Origin: Mixophyes australis
Taxonomy: Eukaryota; Chordata; Amphibia; Anura; Limnodynastidae
NCBI GenBank assembly: GCA_036250195.1
Contig: JAVHZZ010000001.1
Location: 380,787,907 to 380,851,906 of the forward strand
Direction of reading: 5' to 3'
DNA length: 64,000 bases
Made by a program: the position numbers and the translations under genes. The notes beneath the pieces are model-generated. The model saw only the letters and a list, made by a program, of their open reading frames with translations. It was not told the origin of the DNA and made no database searches. Positions within the stretch are counted from its first letter, which is position 1, and each line of letters begins with the position of its first letter. Shown in pieces: positions 11,546-21,173 of the stretch.

Positions 11546-12390
11546 TCAGAAAGAGAGAGAAGACACAGGAGAGGAGAGTTGTAGCTGGGGACCTGGGGTG
11601 GAAGCTCCCAGGCTCCCCCAGCATTGCCTGGAAGTCTGAGCGTGGTGACTGAGCCAGGGCAAGGAATGTGTGCCCTGGATGAGGGGGAGAACTCCATGCC
11701 ACTATAGTGAACCCAAGAGAGAGGGGGACACTGCACATGGAAGAGGCCCTGGAGTGAGGGCTGCTACAAGAGGCATGGTAGTTGTAGTGTCAGATCCTGA
11801 GGCTGAGAGTACACAGAGTGATGTGTCAGAGCACAGGAGACATTATCCCCGCAGAGGAGGGATGAGCTGCAGTTGAGAGGTACACAGAGTGTGTCAGAGC
11901 TGCATGGAGGAGAGGCTGCCTGCCTATTAGCATCCATGCATGTGCCCCTGCAGAAAGGGTGATCTGCAGTGAGTATGGAGTGCAAGAGACATGTAAATTA
12001 TGTTATTTAACATCTGGATAACATTAAGAACTGTGCAGGAGGAGTGATAAGATATTTGCAACCATATTCGTATTTCTCATTAATAACTGTGCTGGAGAGA
12101 GTAAGGAGATGTATATATTCTGCAACCATTATGATTATCGTGCTGGAGGAAGAGTGTAAATAAAAGTTCAGTTTGTTATAGAGATGGTCTGGCGCCCAAA
12201 TTATTGTGACTTCTATTACACTGCACCAAAGTGACATTACCTGTGTCCCACTAACTACAAAGAAACACCTGCATGTGCAGGGACCCCCTGATCATTTACA
12301 CCCATGCCCATCAGCTAGCCAGGGCTTGAGAAGGAGGTGCACTGTGTACCCTTTGCACCCCACACTACACACAGTGACAGGGGGTTACAT
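11546..12390 (+). mobile_element. probable solo LTR inside the hAT element
   Basis: The segment begins TGTCAGAAAG and ends GGGGGTTACA, so it has TG...CA ends. It interrupts repeat sequence on both sides and carries an AATAAA at about 12158, followed by a GT/U5-like stretch. It has a different base composition (GA-rich) from the repeats. The five-base flanks TAAAG and TAATG do not match perfectly, and they come from different phases of the 540-bp unit. The family is not identified. An alternative is a captured genomic fragment. Confidence 0.5.
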
Positions 12391-12760
12391 AATGAGGCCA
12401 CAATATAATTAAAAAATTGGGCATCAACTGTCACCGTTGTTTAATATCTGATACACCTAAATATGGACTGCACAGTGGAGTGTCCCCGGTAGTAAATTTG
12501 GTGCCGGGGCCACAATACCTCCTCCAACTTCCAAGTGTAGTGTTTATAAAGACACACAGCGTCGAAGTGTTATTATTAGTTGACTTTCTTAACCCTAAAA
12601 TTGTCCCTGTTGCAAATATTCGTGCAATGGACAGTTACTTTTCTATTGAAAGACTCAAGCTTTTAAGTGTAGTGTTTATAAAATATAAACAACAATACAG
12701 TAGTTTTAGAGCACGTCAATACCTCTTGTTTTAAATTATGACACGGCATTTTACTTTTGG
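12391..12760. repeat. divergent copy of the 540-bp hAT unit
   Basis: This stretch resembles the 540-bp units in order: GAGGCCACAATATAATTAAAA, a GGACTGCACAGTGG core, a hairpin-like GGGGCCACAATACCTCCTCC, then GTCGAAGTGTTATTAT and CCCTGTTGCA. It has many substitutions, unlike the near-identical copies at 10141-11545. It is therefore probably the older, ancestral form. Confidence 0.75.
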
Positions 12761-13037
12761 TTTAATTTCTTGAATTTTTTTACCTTTGGTTTTACTTTTT
12801 GAACATGGCAAACGACTGTTGCTTGGTCATATAATGCAAAAAAAAAAATTCCAAGATGGAATTGTCCTTGGGCCCTCACACCCACCCTTATGTTGTTGAA
12901 ATAGGACATGCACACTTTAACAAACCAATCATTTCAGCGACAGGGCCTACCAAACAACTTTGGCTGAAATGATTGGTTTGTTTGGGCCCCCACACCAAAA
13001 AAGCTATTCATCTCTCCCTGTACAGACTAAACAGGCT
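12761..13037. other. 3' untranslated region of the hAT transposase, with hairpin
   Basis: The sequence downstream of the transposase stop contains an inverted repeat around 12920-12985: AACAAACCAATCATTTCAGC is answered by its complement in GCTGAAATGATTGGTTTGTT. No poly(A) signal was assigned with confidence. Confidence 0.5.
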
Positions 13038-16034
13038 CTACTGAGGCAAAATGTCGTCCTCATCCTCAACCTCTGATTCCTCTCCCCCTACAGTGTGTAC
13101 TTCCTCCTCATCACACATTATCAATTCGTCCCCGCTGGACTCCACAACCACAGGTCCCTCTGTAGTATCTGGAGGGCAGTGCTGTACTTCATTGAGGAAT
13201 TGATTATTCATTTTTATAAACATCATTTTTTCAACGTTGTGAGGAAGCAACCTCCTTCGCCGCTCACTGACCAGGTTCCCCGCTGCACTAAAAACTCTTT
13301 CCGAGTACACACTGGAGGGGGGACAACTCAGGTAAAATAGAGCCAGTTTGTACAGGGGCTTCCAAACTGCCTTTTTTTCCTGCCAGTAACAATATGGACT
13401 GTCTGACATGTCTACTTGGATGGTGTCAGCAAAGTAATCATCCACAATTTTTTCTATTGTGACAGCATCCAATGCAGCGAGAGTAGACATGTCTGCAATG
13501 GTTGGCAGGTCCTTCAGTCCGGACCAGATGTTATCAGCATCCCCGCCAGTGCCTCTTTTGGGAAAACTGAGCTTTTTCCTCGCAGCCATAGATGTGGAAG
13601 AAAATGAGGGTGGAGCTGTTGGCATGTCACGGTCCTCTTCAGAGGACAATCTCCTGACCAGCAGGTCTTTGCACCGCTGTAGACTTGTGTCCGCCGGAAA
13701 CAGAGACACAACATACGCTTTAAACCGAGGATCGAGCACGGTGGCCAGAATGTATTCCTCTGACTTTAAAAGAGTGACCACCCTCGGATCCTGGCAAAGC
13801 GTACGAAGGGCTACATCCACAAGAGCTACATGCTTGGTGTAATCGCAATGGCTTACCAGCTCCTCCCTCACTTTCTCCAGCTGCTTCTGCAACAGCCTGA
13901 TCAGGGGAATGACCTGACTCAAGCTGGCAGTGTCGGAACTGACTTCTCGTGTGGCAAGTTCAAATGGCTGCAGAACCTTGCACAACACGGAAATCAGTCT
14001 CCACTGCGCTTGACTGAGGCGCATCCCCACTCCTTTGCCTATGTCGTAGGTGGCTGTGTAGGCCTGAATGGCCTTTTGCTGCTCCTCCATCCTCTGCAGC
14101 ATATAGAGGGTGGAGTTCCAGCGCGTCACAACCTCTTGTTTGAGGTGATGGCAGGGCAGGTTCAAGCTTTTTTGATGTGCCTCTAGTCTGCGGTAGGCAC
14201 TGGCTGAATGCCGAAAGTGTCCAGCAATTTTGCGGGCCACCGCAAGCATCTCCTGCACACCCCTGTCACTCTTGAGGTAATGCTGCACCACCAAATTAAT
14301 GGTGTGGGCAAAACATGGGACGTGCTGGAAATTGCCCATATTTAATGCCCGCACAATGTTACTGGCATTGTCTGACACCACAAATCCCCATGAGAGTCTA
14401 AGTGGGGTAAGCCACTGGGAGATAATTTCCCTCATTTTCTCTAATATGTTGTCAGCGTTGTGCCTCTTATTAAAGCCTGTAATGCACAATGTTGCCTGCC
14501 TTTGCATGAGCTGCCATTTTGTAGATGCTGCTACTGATGCAGCTGTTGCTGTTGCTGCGGAAGGGGATGCATCTACCCAGTGGGCTGTCACAGTCATATA
14601 GTCCTTCGTTTGCCCAGAACCACTTGTCCACATGTCCGTGGTTAAGTGCACAGTGGGTACAACCGCATTTTTAAGAGCACTGAGGACACTTGATCGTACT
14701 TCTCTGTACATTTTTGGTATCGCCTGCCTAGTGAAGTGGAATCTCGAGGGGATTTGGTACCGGGGACACAATACCTCCATCAACCCTCTAAATCCCACTC
14801 CACTGATGGCGGACACCGGGCGCACGTCTAACACCAACATTGCAGTTACAGCCGCAGTTATACGCTTTGCAATAGGGTGACTACTATCGTATTTGGTGGT
14901 CATGGCAAACGACTGTTGGACGGTCAATTGTTTGGTGAAAGACTTAGCGGTCTTACGACTTCCCCTCTGGGAAGATGACCGACTAACAGCAGCAACAGCA
15001 GCAGTGGCAGTAGTAGGCGTACCGCTGCAGGATTCCTCGGATGAATCCCGTATTGAGGAGGACTCAGTCTGGCTGCTGACTTGGGCTGCAGGACTGAATC
15101 TGATGGAGATTGTGGAGGAAGTTGACGAGGAGGGTGTTGCTGGTGTGTATCCAACTGGACCACGGGATTTAGGTGTCCCTGTACCGATGAGGGTCCTAGC
15201 CCCAGTTCCTGAACTAACCACTGAACTATGAAGGTTATTCAGGTGACGTATAAGGGAGGATGTTCCTAGGTGGGAAAGATCCTTACCCCTGCTTATTTGA
15301 GCTTTACATAAGCTACATATTGCCATACATTGGTTGTCTGGATTTGGATAAAAATAACTCCAGACCGAAGAGGTGCATTTTTTGGTCTTCTGACCAGGCA
15401 TGACGATGGGCTTTTTCATCCCATGGACATCAGCTGTTTCCCCCCCTGGTGCCTCATTTACAATAACCACATCACCATCCTCATCATCAAGTTCCTCCAC
15501 AGCGCCAGCTACATCATCAATAGCCTCCTCCCGAGCCACCTCTTCCCGTACAGTGATGGGAAGGTCAGGCTTGACAACCACCAACACCCTTGGACTCGCC
15601 TTGGGGATTTGTGATAATTTCTCTTTAGAAGGCAGAGTTGTTTGCTGTTTTGTTGCTGACAGCATAACTCTCTTCAATTTTTTGTAGGGGGGGGGAGGAG
15701 GAGGAGGGCTAAGATCCGTGGGTGAAGCTGAACCACTAGTCATGAACACGGGCCAGGGCCTAAGCCGTTCCTTGCCACTCCGTGTCGTAAATGGCATATT
15801 GGCAACTTTACGTTTCTCCTCAGATGATTTAAAGTTTCTCTTTTTGCTACTTTTTCTTAACTTGGGCTTTTTGGATTTTACATGCCCGGTACTACGAGAT
15901 TGGGCATCGGGCTTGGAAGACGACGTTGATGGCATTTCATCGTCTATGTCATGACTAGTGGCAGCAGCTTCAGCATTAGGAGGAAGTGGGTCTTGATCTT
16001 TCCCTACTTTATCCTCCAAATTTTTGGTCTCCAT
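13038..16034 (-). CDS. hAT transposase with N-terminal BED zinc finger
   Basis: An uninterrupted single-exon frame of about 998 residues if translation starts at the ATG at 16034 (METKNLEDK). The frame stays open four codons upstream, to a GTG. Residues 1-215 are charged and low-complexity, with basic clusters. The BED finger at about 218-271 shows C240-x2-C243 and H264-x4-H269. The hAT RNase-H-like core shows Asp in LTTDMWTS (~467), Asp in VVSDNASN (~555), the CFAH motif (~575), the TRWNS Trp (~639) and a Glu in ATREVSS (~697). The C-terminal dimerisation region at about 880-955 contains SERVFSAAGNL. An acidic tail follows. It should bind the element ends and catalyse cut-and-paste transposition in the nucleus. 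It resembles ZBED4/ZBED6-type proteins, but the TIRs and duplication show a transposon rather than a domesticated gene. Frames on the opposite strand are shadows. Confidence 0.95.
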   Translation of the reverse strand: METKNLEDKVGKDQDPLPPNAEAAATSHDIDDEMPSTSSSKPDAQSRSTGHVKSKKPKLRKSSKKRNFKSSEEKRKVANMPFTTRSGKERLRPWPVFMTSGSASPTDLSPPPPPPPYKKLKRVMLSATKQQTTLPSKEKLSQIPKASPRVLVVVKPDLPITVREEVAREEAIDDVAGAVEELDDEDGDVVIVNEAPGGETADVHGMKKPIVMPGQKTKKCTSSVWSYFYPNPDNQCMAICSLCKAQISRGKDLSHLGTSSLIRHLNNLHSSVVSSGTGARTLIGTGTPKSRGPVGYTPATPSSSTSSTISIRFSPAAQVSSQTESSSIRDSSEESCSGTPTTATAAVAAVSRSSSQRGSRKTAKSFTKQLTVQQSFAMTTKYDSSHPIAKRITAAVTAMLVLDVRPVSAISGVGFRGLMEVLCPRYQIPSRFHFTRQAIPKMYREVRSSVLSALKNAVVPTVHLTTDMWTSGSGQTKDYMTVTAHWVDASPSAATATAASVAASTKWQLMQRQATLCITGFNKRHNADNILEKMREIISQWLTPLRLSWGFVVSDNASNIVRALNMGNFQHVPCFAHTINLVVQHYLKSDRGVQEMLAVARKIAGHFRHSASAYRRLEAHQKSLNLPCHHLKQEVVTRWNSTLYMLQRMEEQQKAIQAYTATYDIGKGVGMRLSQAQWRLISVLCKVLQPFELATREVSSDTASLSQVIPLIRLLQKQLEKVREELVSHCDYTKHVALVDVALRTLCQDPRVVTLLKSEEYILATVLDPRFKAYVVSLFPADTSLQRCKDLLVRRLSSEEDRDMPTAPPSFSSTSMAARKKLSFPKRGTGGDADNIWSGLKDLPTIADMSTLAALDAVTIEKIVDDYFADTIQVDMSDSPYCYWQEKKAVWKPLYKLALFYLSCPPSSVYSERVFSAAGNLVSERRRRLLPHNVEKMMFIKMNNQFLNEVQHCPPDTTEGPVVVESSGDELIMCDEEEVHTVGGEESEVEDEDDILPQ

Positions 16035-16050
16035 TATATGTAGCACAAGA

Positions 16051-16985
16051 TACTGCAGAATGTGTGAACTTGGTAATATTGCAGTACCAATGGACTTATA
16101 CTGCTGGATTGGTTTTGCAAATTTGGTTATAATTATTATATTTTTTTTTTTTTTTAAATTTTTTTTTTTTTTTTACTTTTTTCTTATTTTTAAAAAACTT
16201 GGGAATAGTGGGGAAATAACTATGCCCTTAGAAGCACAGAGCACAGGACACAGCACCACTGGACTGAACAGGACACGGCACAGGACACAGCAGCACTACG
16301 GAACTCAGCAGGACAGAGCACAGGACACAGCACCACTGGACTGATACTGCAGAATGTGTGAACTTGGTAATATTGCAGTACCAATGGACTTATACTGCTG
16401 GATTGGTTTTGCAAATTTGGTTATAATTATTATATATTTTTTTTTTTTTGAATTTTTTTATTTTTTTTTACTTTTTTTTTATTTTTTAAAAACTTGGGAA
16501 TAATGGGGAAATAACTATGCCCTTAGAAGCACAGAGCACAGGACACAGCACCACTGGACTGAACAGGACACGGCACAGGACCCAGCAGCACTACGGAACT
16601 CAGCAGGACAGAGCACAGGACACAGCACCACTGGACTGATACTGCAGAATGTGTAAACTTTGTAATATTGCAGTACCACTGGACTTTTACTGCTGAATGT
16701 GTGAACTTGGTAATATTGCAGTACCAATGGGCTTATACTGCAGGATTGGTTGTGAAAATTTTGTGGTAATTAAAAAATATTAAAGTAGTTTTTGGTATTT
16801 TTTAAAAAAACTTTTTTTTATTTTTTTAAACACAGGGGAATATTGGGGAAATAACTATGCCCTTAGAAGCACAGAGCACAGGACACAGCACCACTGGACT
16901 GAACAGGACACAGCACAGGACCCAGCAGCACCACTGACCTCAGAAGGACAGAGCACAGCACACAGCACCACTGGACTGATACTGC
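16051..16985 (-). repeat. ~294-bp triplication upstream of the transposase start
   Basis: The phrase TACTGCAGAATGTGTGAACT starts near 16051 and 16345, and recurs in altered form at 16640. Each copy has a poly(T) tract, a TTAGAAGCACAGAGCACAGG segment and the CACAGCACCACTGGACTGA block. The first copy begins about 17 bases upstream of the putative ATG, so the 5' untranslated or promoter region has been tandemly copied. Cysteine-rich minus-strand frames here only translate the CACAG repeats. Confidence 0.88.
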
Positions 16986-17115
16986 AGAACACAGCACAGC
17001 ACAGCACAGCACAGCACAGCACAGCACAGCACAGCACTAAACAGCACAGCACAGCACAGCACTAAACAGCACAGAACTAAACAGCACAGAACTAAACAGC
17101 ACAGAACTAAACAGC
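16985..17115. repeat. (ACAGC)n pentamer array
   Basis: About 130 bases of CACAG pentamers, passing into an ACTAAACAGCACAGA variant. Confidence 0.95.
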
Positions 17116-17194
17116 ACAGAGGACCACCTAACACACCCTCCCTCTACCCTGATCAATGCCCGAGTGAAGATGGCGGCGACTAGCGGGGAATTTA

Positions 17195-17345
17195 TAGGAT
17201 CCGAGTATCGCGAGATCCGACAACGGGATTATGAGTCAGAGCCTCAGTTTCACTTTTGAATGTGGCGCCAATACCCGGATCTGTCTCGGATCCGACTCGG
17301 ATCCGCAACGTTCGGGTGGGCTCGGATTTCATAAATCCGAGTGCG
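17195..17345. promoter_or_regulatory. right sub-terminal motif cluster (ATCCGAG)
   Basis: ATCCGA, or its complement TCGGAT, occurs about seven times in 150 bases next to the right terminus. One is a short palindrome, GGATCCGACTCGGATCC. It mirrors the left cluster and is a plausible transposase-binding array. Confidence 0.55.
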
Positions 17346-17504
17346 CTCATCCCTAATTCCAGCACACAGAAAGACACATAAGGAGATGTAGCTAAGGTAG
17401 AAAATTTATTTATTTCTTATAAGACATCCAAAGGTTAAGTGTACTAATCACATGATGTAAGCTCTTGCATGCTGCATACAAATACTGGGAATATATATAT
17501 ATAT

Positions 17505-18649
17505 ATACCTGGGAGGTGAGTGCATCTGATTTTAACTGCATTTTAAAGCATATAGGTCAGTGTAGGACCTGCATATAATGAGGTACCCTTGACGTTGGGA
17601 TGCAGGCTTAAGTCTTTTGATAAAAATATGAACTAATACCTCATGTTTTCATTTTGCTAGACACACACAGATATGCAGTTTAAAGGATAAGCGCTGACAA
17701 ATTTCTTTTTGTTTTGTATACATATATGGGCATTTATATTGCCACGCAGCTGGTACCACATACAATATGGTATATACCGAGCGCGGGCTTATTGCCAAGC
17801 AGCTGGTACCATATATAATGTGGGATATACGGAGCACGGGTTTATTTTTCTCTGTTTTTTTTTCAAAATATTGCTATTTGTCATAGCAGATATCCATCAA
17901 GCCTATTTAAGGCACATTTGGGTGTGGCTCACAAGCCAGCCTTTGTTAGATGTAAACCCCTATACCTGGGAGGTGAGTGCATCTGATTTTAACTGCATTT
18001 TAATAGTGTTTAAAGCATATAGGTCAGTGTAGGACCTGCATATAATGAGGTACCCTTGACATTGGGATGCAGGCTTAAGTCTTTTGATCAAAATATGAAC
18101 TAATACCTCATGTTTTCATTTTGCTAGACACACACAGATATGCATTTTAAAGGATAAGCGCTGACAAATTTCTTTTTGTTTTGTATACATATATGGGCAT
18201 TTATATTGCCACGCAGCTGGTACCACATACAATATGGGATATACCGAGCGCAGGCTTATTGCCAAGCAGCTGGTACCATATATAATGTGGTATATACCGA
18301 GCGCGGGCTTATTTTTCTCTAGTTTTGTTTCAAAATATTGCCTTTTTGTCATAGCAGCTGTCTATCAAGCCTATTTAAGGCACATTTGGGTGTGGCTCAC
18401 AAGCCAGCCTTTGCTAGATGTAAACCCCTATACCTGGGAGGTGAGTGCATCTGATTTTAACTGCAATTTAATAGGGTTTAAAACATATTGGCCAGTGTAG
18501 GACCTGCATATAATGAGGTACCCTTGATGTTGGGATGCAGGCTTAAGTCTTTTGATCAAAATATGAACTAATACCTCATGTTTTCATTTTGCTAGACACA
18601 CACAGATATGCAGTTTAAAGGATAAGCGCTGACAAATTTCTTTTTGTTT

Positions 18650-18660
<11 letters not shown>
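17505..18660. repeat. ~460-bp tandem repeat, three copies
   Basis: The phrase CCTGGGAGGTGAGTGCATCT occurs near 17508, 17965 and 18432. The first two full units also hold an internal doublet of AGCTGGTACCA-TATAATGTGG-ATATACCGAGCG. The array starts after a short (TA)n and ends in a (TA)n at 18652-18684. No RNA gene or domain is recognised. Matching minus-strand frames are repeat translation. Confidence 0.9.

Positions 18661-18684
<24 letters not shown>
18652..18684. repeat. (TA)n microsatellite
   Basis: A pure TA run terminates the 460-bp array. Confidence 0.95.
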
Positions 18685-18688
<4 letters not shown>

Positions 18689-18989
18689 AATGCCTCATAC
18701 TCATCCTTAGTAATCATCTTGAGGCATCCATTATCTATCATAAAATGCTAAGGTCAGTGGGTCTTCTAGTGTCCTCCATGATTTTTCAGTTTTTAGCCCA
18801 TACTTTAAGGGCTTTCGTGTTTAGAAAACTTTAAGTCTTCCATCCCCTTTAGATTGGCCATATATAAAATAACCACCAACACTGCAGTCATTGCCATGTA
18901 ACCTGATACTTGGACCAAATAAAGTCTTGCATAACCTGACTTCCGATGACCCTAAGAACTAGACCTACTTCTGTCAAGTTGTTTGGCAC

Positions 18990-20060
18990 ACCCTCCTGGT
19001 GGAGGGTTCCAGGGATGTCTTGGTGAGGTCTTCTATGCCGGCTTGATAATATGTAAAACATGAGAAGGACAGTGAGTGCCTACAAGATTCACATGTGAAG
19101 CCAGCAACCAGTTTGACCACAGTTCGATGGGGAAGAGTTCCAAAACTAATAAGTTGGAAACTATGTCGCATTGGTGCCATATCTCTGGCCAAGATGTGGT
19201 ATACCAGTGCCCTTGACCATGCCATGTCAGTATATAGCTCTAGCTGATGGCTAGAGACTGTCAGGTTCAGCCAAATGCTGACTCCATTGAAATTCTACAG
19301 GAATCTCGACCAGATAGCTAAATTGTCCTTGCTTTCTTGAGCTATCCACAGCCAAGTATGACACACGCTATAGCCCTCTGGAGCTTGCAACAGAAAACTT
19401 TGCGCATAGGGATGATACTACAGGCAAAATTCAGTGAATCCAGTAGGGACTAAAGTTGTCAGAGGTAAACTTTAGCCACTGCCCTCAAACCAGCTGCAAG
19501 TGACAGCAACTCACTAACATATCGATATTGGTACCTAAAAAAGACAAGGCGAAGGATGGGCCTTACAGTTTTGTCATGGGCTATGAGTATCCCGATCGTC
19601 ACTAACAGTGCTTGAACCACAACTCCCATAATGAGGAAATCATCTAATTAATGAGCTATACCAATTTGACCTGTTCCTACCTTTAAGCACTGAAGGAGGA
19701 ATGAACTAAACCTCTCCAAGTATGCACAAAACACTGACCATGCCATATGAAGGCATCAATCAATAGAAAAACCGTTGTCCAGCTGGAAACCAATGTAATA
19801 AAACGATTCTGGGTGTATTAGAAGGAGGTGAAAAACAGACTCAATGTCCACCTGCCAACAAAACCCCCCGTTCAAAAATCCTAACATTTGACAGATGTTG
19901 AATCAGCCTATATTTACTGATGGTTTTCTTGGGGAGAATTCCCACCTGATATATAAATGGTTCTTGGAAAAGGGGGGGGGGGGGTGGAAAGCCACTCATG
20001 CATCCATCCAAACCATACCTCTTTGCTGACCCTCTCAAACAAGATTTTGGGAAAACTGTA
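18990..20060 (-). pseudogene. DIRS-type (tyrosine-recombinase class) retrotransposon RT-RNase H relic
   Basis: Minus-strand pieces fit the DIRS/Ngaro reverse transcriptase pattern. ILPKKTISKYRLIQHLS lies near 19890-19940. QVDIESVFHLLLIHPESF lies near 19800-19855. An MAWSVFCAYLERFSSFL block follows, then LDDFLIMG near 19640. The residue before LDD is a stop codon, and another stop precedes it in SID-stop-CLHM. An RNase H-like FNGVSIWL...LELYTD block lies near 19210-19310. Several frameshifts and stops make it non-coding. No recombinase domain was found. The family call rests on motif recall. Confidence 0.75.
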
Positions 20061-20284
20061 GGCAGAGCGCAAATTTTTAGCAGTGCAGGAACAAATAACT
20101 CCACTACTAGCAGAGGGACTTAGGGATATTGCCGCACTTGTTTATTGTGAGGGCTACAATACTCATTGAAATAATATTATTTATTTTATTTCATTTTCTG
20201 ACTTTTCTTATAGGAGTCCTTATTCAGTATTGAAGATGATTTATGTTGGGCTGCTACCAATCAGTTATAATTTACAACTGGAGG

Positions 20285-20707
20285 AAGAGACAAAGAGCTG
20301 AATTGAATTATGGTGCACTATGTAGTCCCATGTATATACCATTGATTACCTTATAAACCAAATCATTAGTATTAATTAAATAGATTTGCACCTGGACAAA
20401 GCTATTACAGTGAAACACACATTGGCATTTTTGCTGTGTATAACCAAAAATTTTTTAAATCTAATACGCCTTAGTCTAGATTAATGCCTATTAATGTTAG
20501 CTATATAGCTTGTTATCGCCCAACCCCGAGTGAGACCTCTGACAGGTAGCTAGCAATTCATTCCCTGACATTAATACAACTAACTGGACTGTTTAATGGG
20601 TGTGTTAGTTTATATAACAATTTTGAGAGTAATAGATGGCTATCTAGATAAGTTTATAACAGTATTACTTTAGGAGGTAACAGGGATACTTTAATCTCCA
20701 TAATCAA

Positions 20708-20751
<44 letters not shown>

Positions 20752-21161
20752 GAATAAGTCACTGGATCATTGCGGTCAATTTATGATTAAATATGGTGAC
20801 ATCCTATAACAGATTATTAGACTATTTGGAAATACAATAACCAACTATTCTGAGTAAACAGTATAGCGCTAATTAAATAATTACTAAGGCATTCTAACAT
20901 AGGAAGCTGGAATTATCATAGAACTTTCCCAACTCCGTTAATTCATACATAATTCATAGATAGAGAGACATACAAAGCAATTTTAAAATCACTTTATTTC
21001 ACTTTTTCACTTTATATTTTGCTGCAATTTTAGATATTTTATTACATTAATAAATAAAAGTTATGTTTTATTAATACTAGTGATTTGGTTTATAAGGTAA
21101 TGAATGGTATATCTATGGGACTACATAGTGCACCATAATTCAATTCAGCTCTTTGTCTCTT
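20285..21161. mobile_element. 877-bp element with ~100-bp terminal inverted repeats
   Basis: The left arm 20285-20385 and right arm 21064-21161 are near-complementary; shared stretches include GAGACAAAGAGCTGAATTGA and TGGTGCACTATGTAGTCCCA. The interior has a (TA)n at 20710-20746 and no coding frame. No clear target duplication was found, and the superfamily is not identified. Confidence 0.8.
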
Positions 21162-21173
21162 TGTCTTTGCCTT

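Larger units (their letters stand above)
8272..17355 (-). mobile_element. complete 9.1-kb autonomous-looking hAT (Ac-like) element
   Basis: The left terminus is TAGGGATGTGCACC; the right terminus read inward is TAGGGATGAGCGCAC. TAGGGATG is the terminal octamer family seen in maize Ac. Flanks 8264-8271 and 17356-17363 are both ATTCCAGC, a perfect 8-bp duplication. One long intact transposase gene lies at 13038-16034 on the minus strand. The remainder is sub-terminal repeat: a 77-bp array, 540-bp repeats, a probable solo LTR at 11546-12390, a divergent 540-bp-type copy, and a ~294-bp triplication with (ACAGC)n on the promoter side. At about 9 kb it is roughly twice the usual length for hAT elements. 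Confidence 0.93.

Noticed and set aside
13095..15954. Plus-strand frames of 60-127 codons
   Set aside because: Shadows of the minus-strand hAT transposase.
13038..16034. Domesticated ZBED-type host gene
   Set aside because: Matching terminal repeats and an exact 8-bp duplication enclose the frame, so it is the element's own transposase.
16855..17134. Cysteine-rich (VLCCAVLCC) small protein
   Set aside because: Antisense reading of the (ACAGC)n pentamer array.
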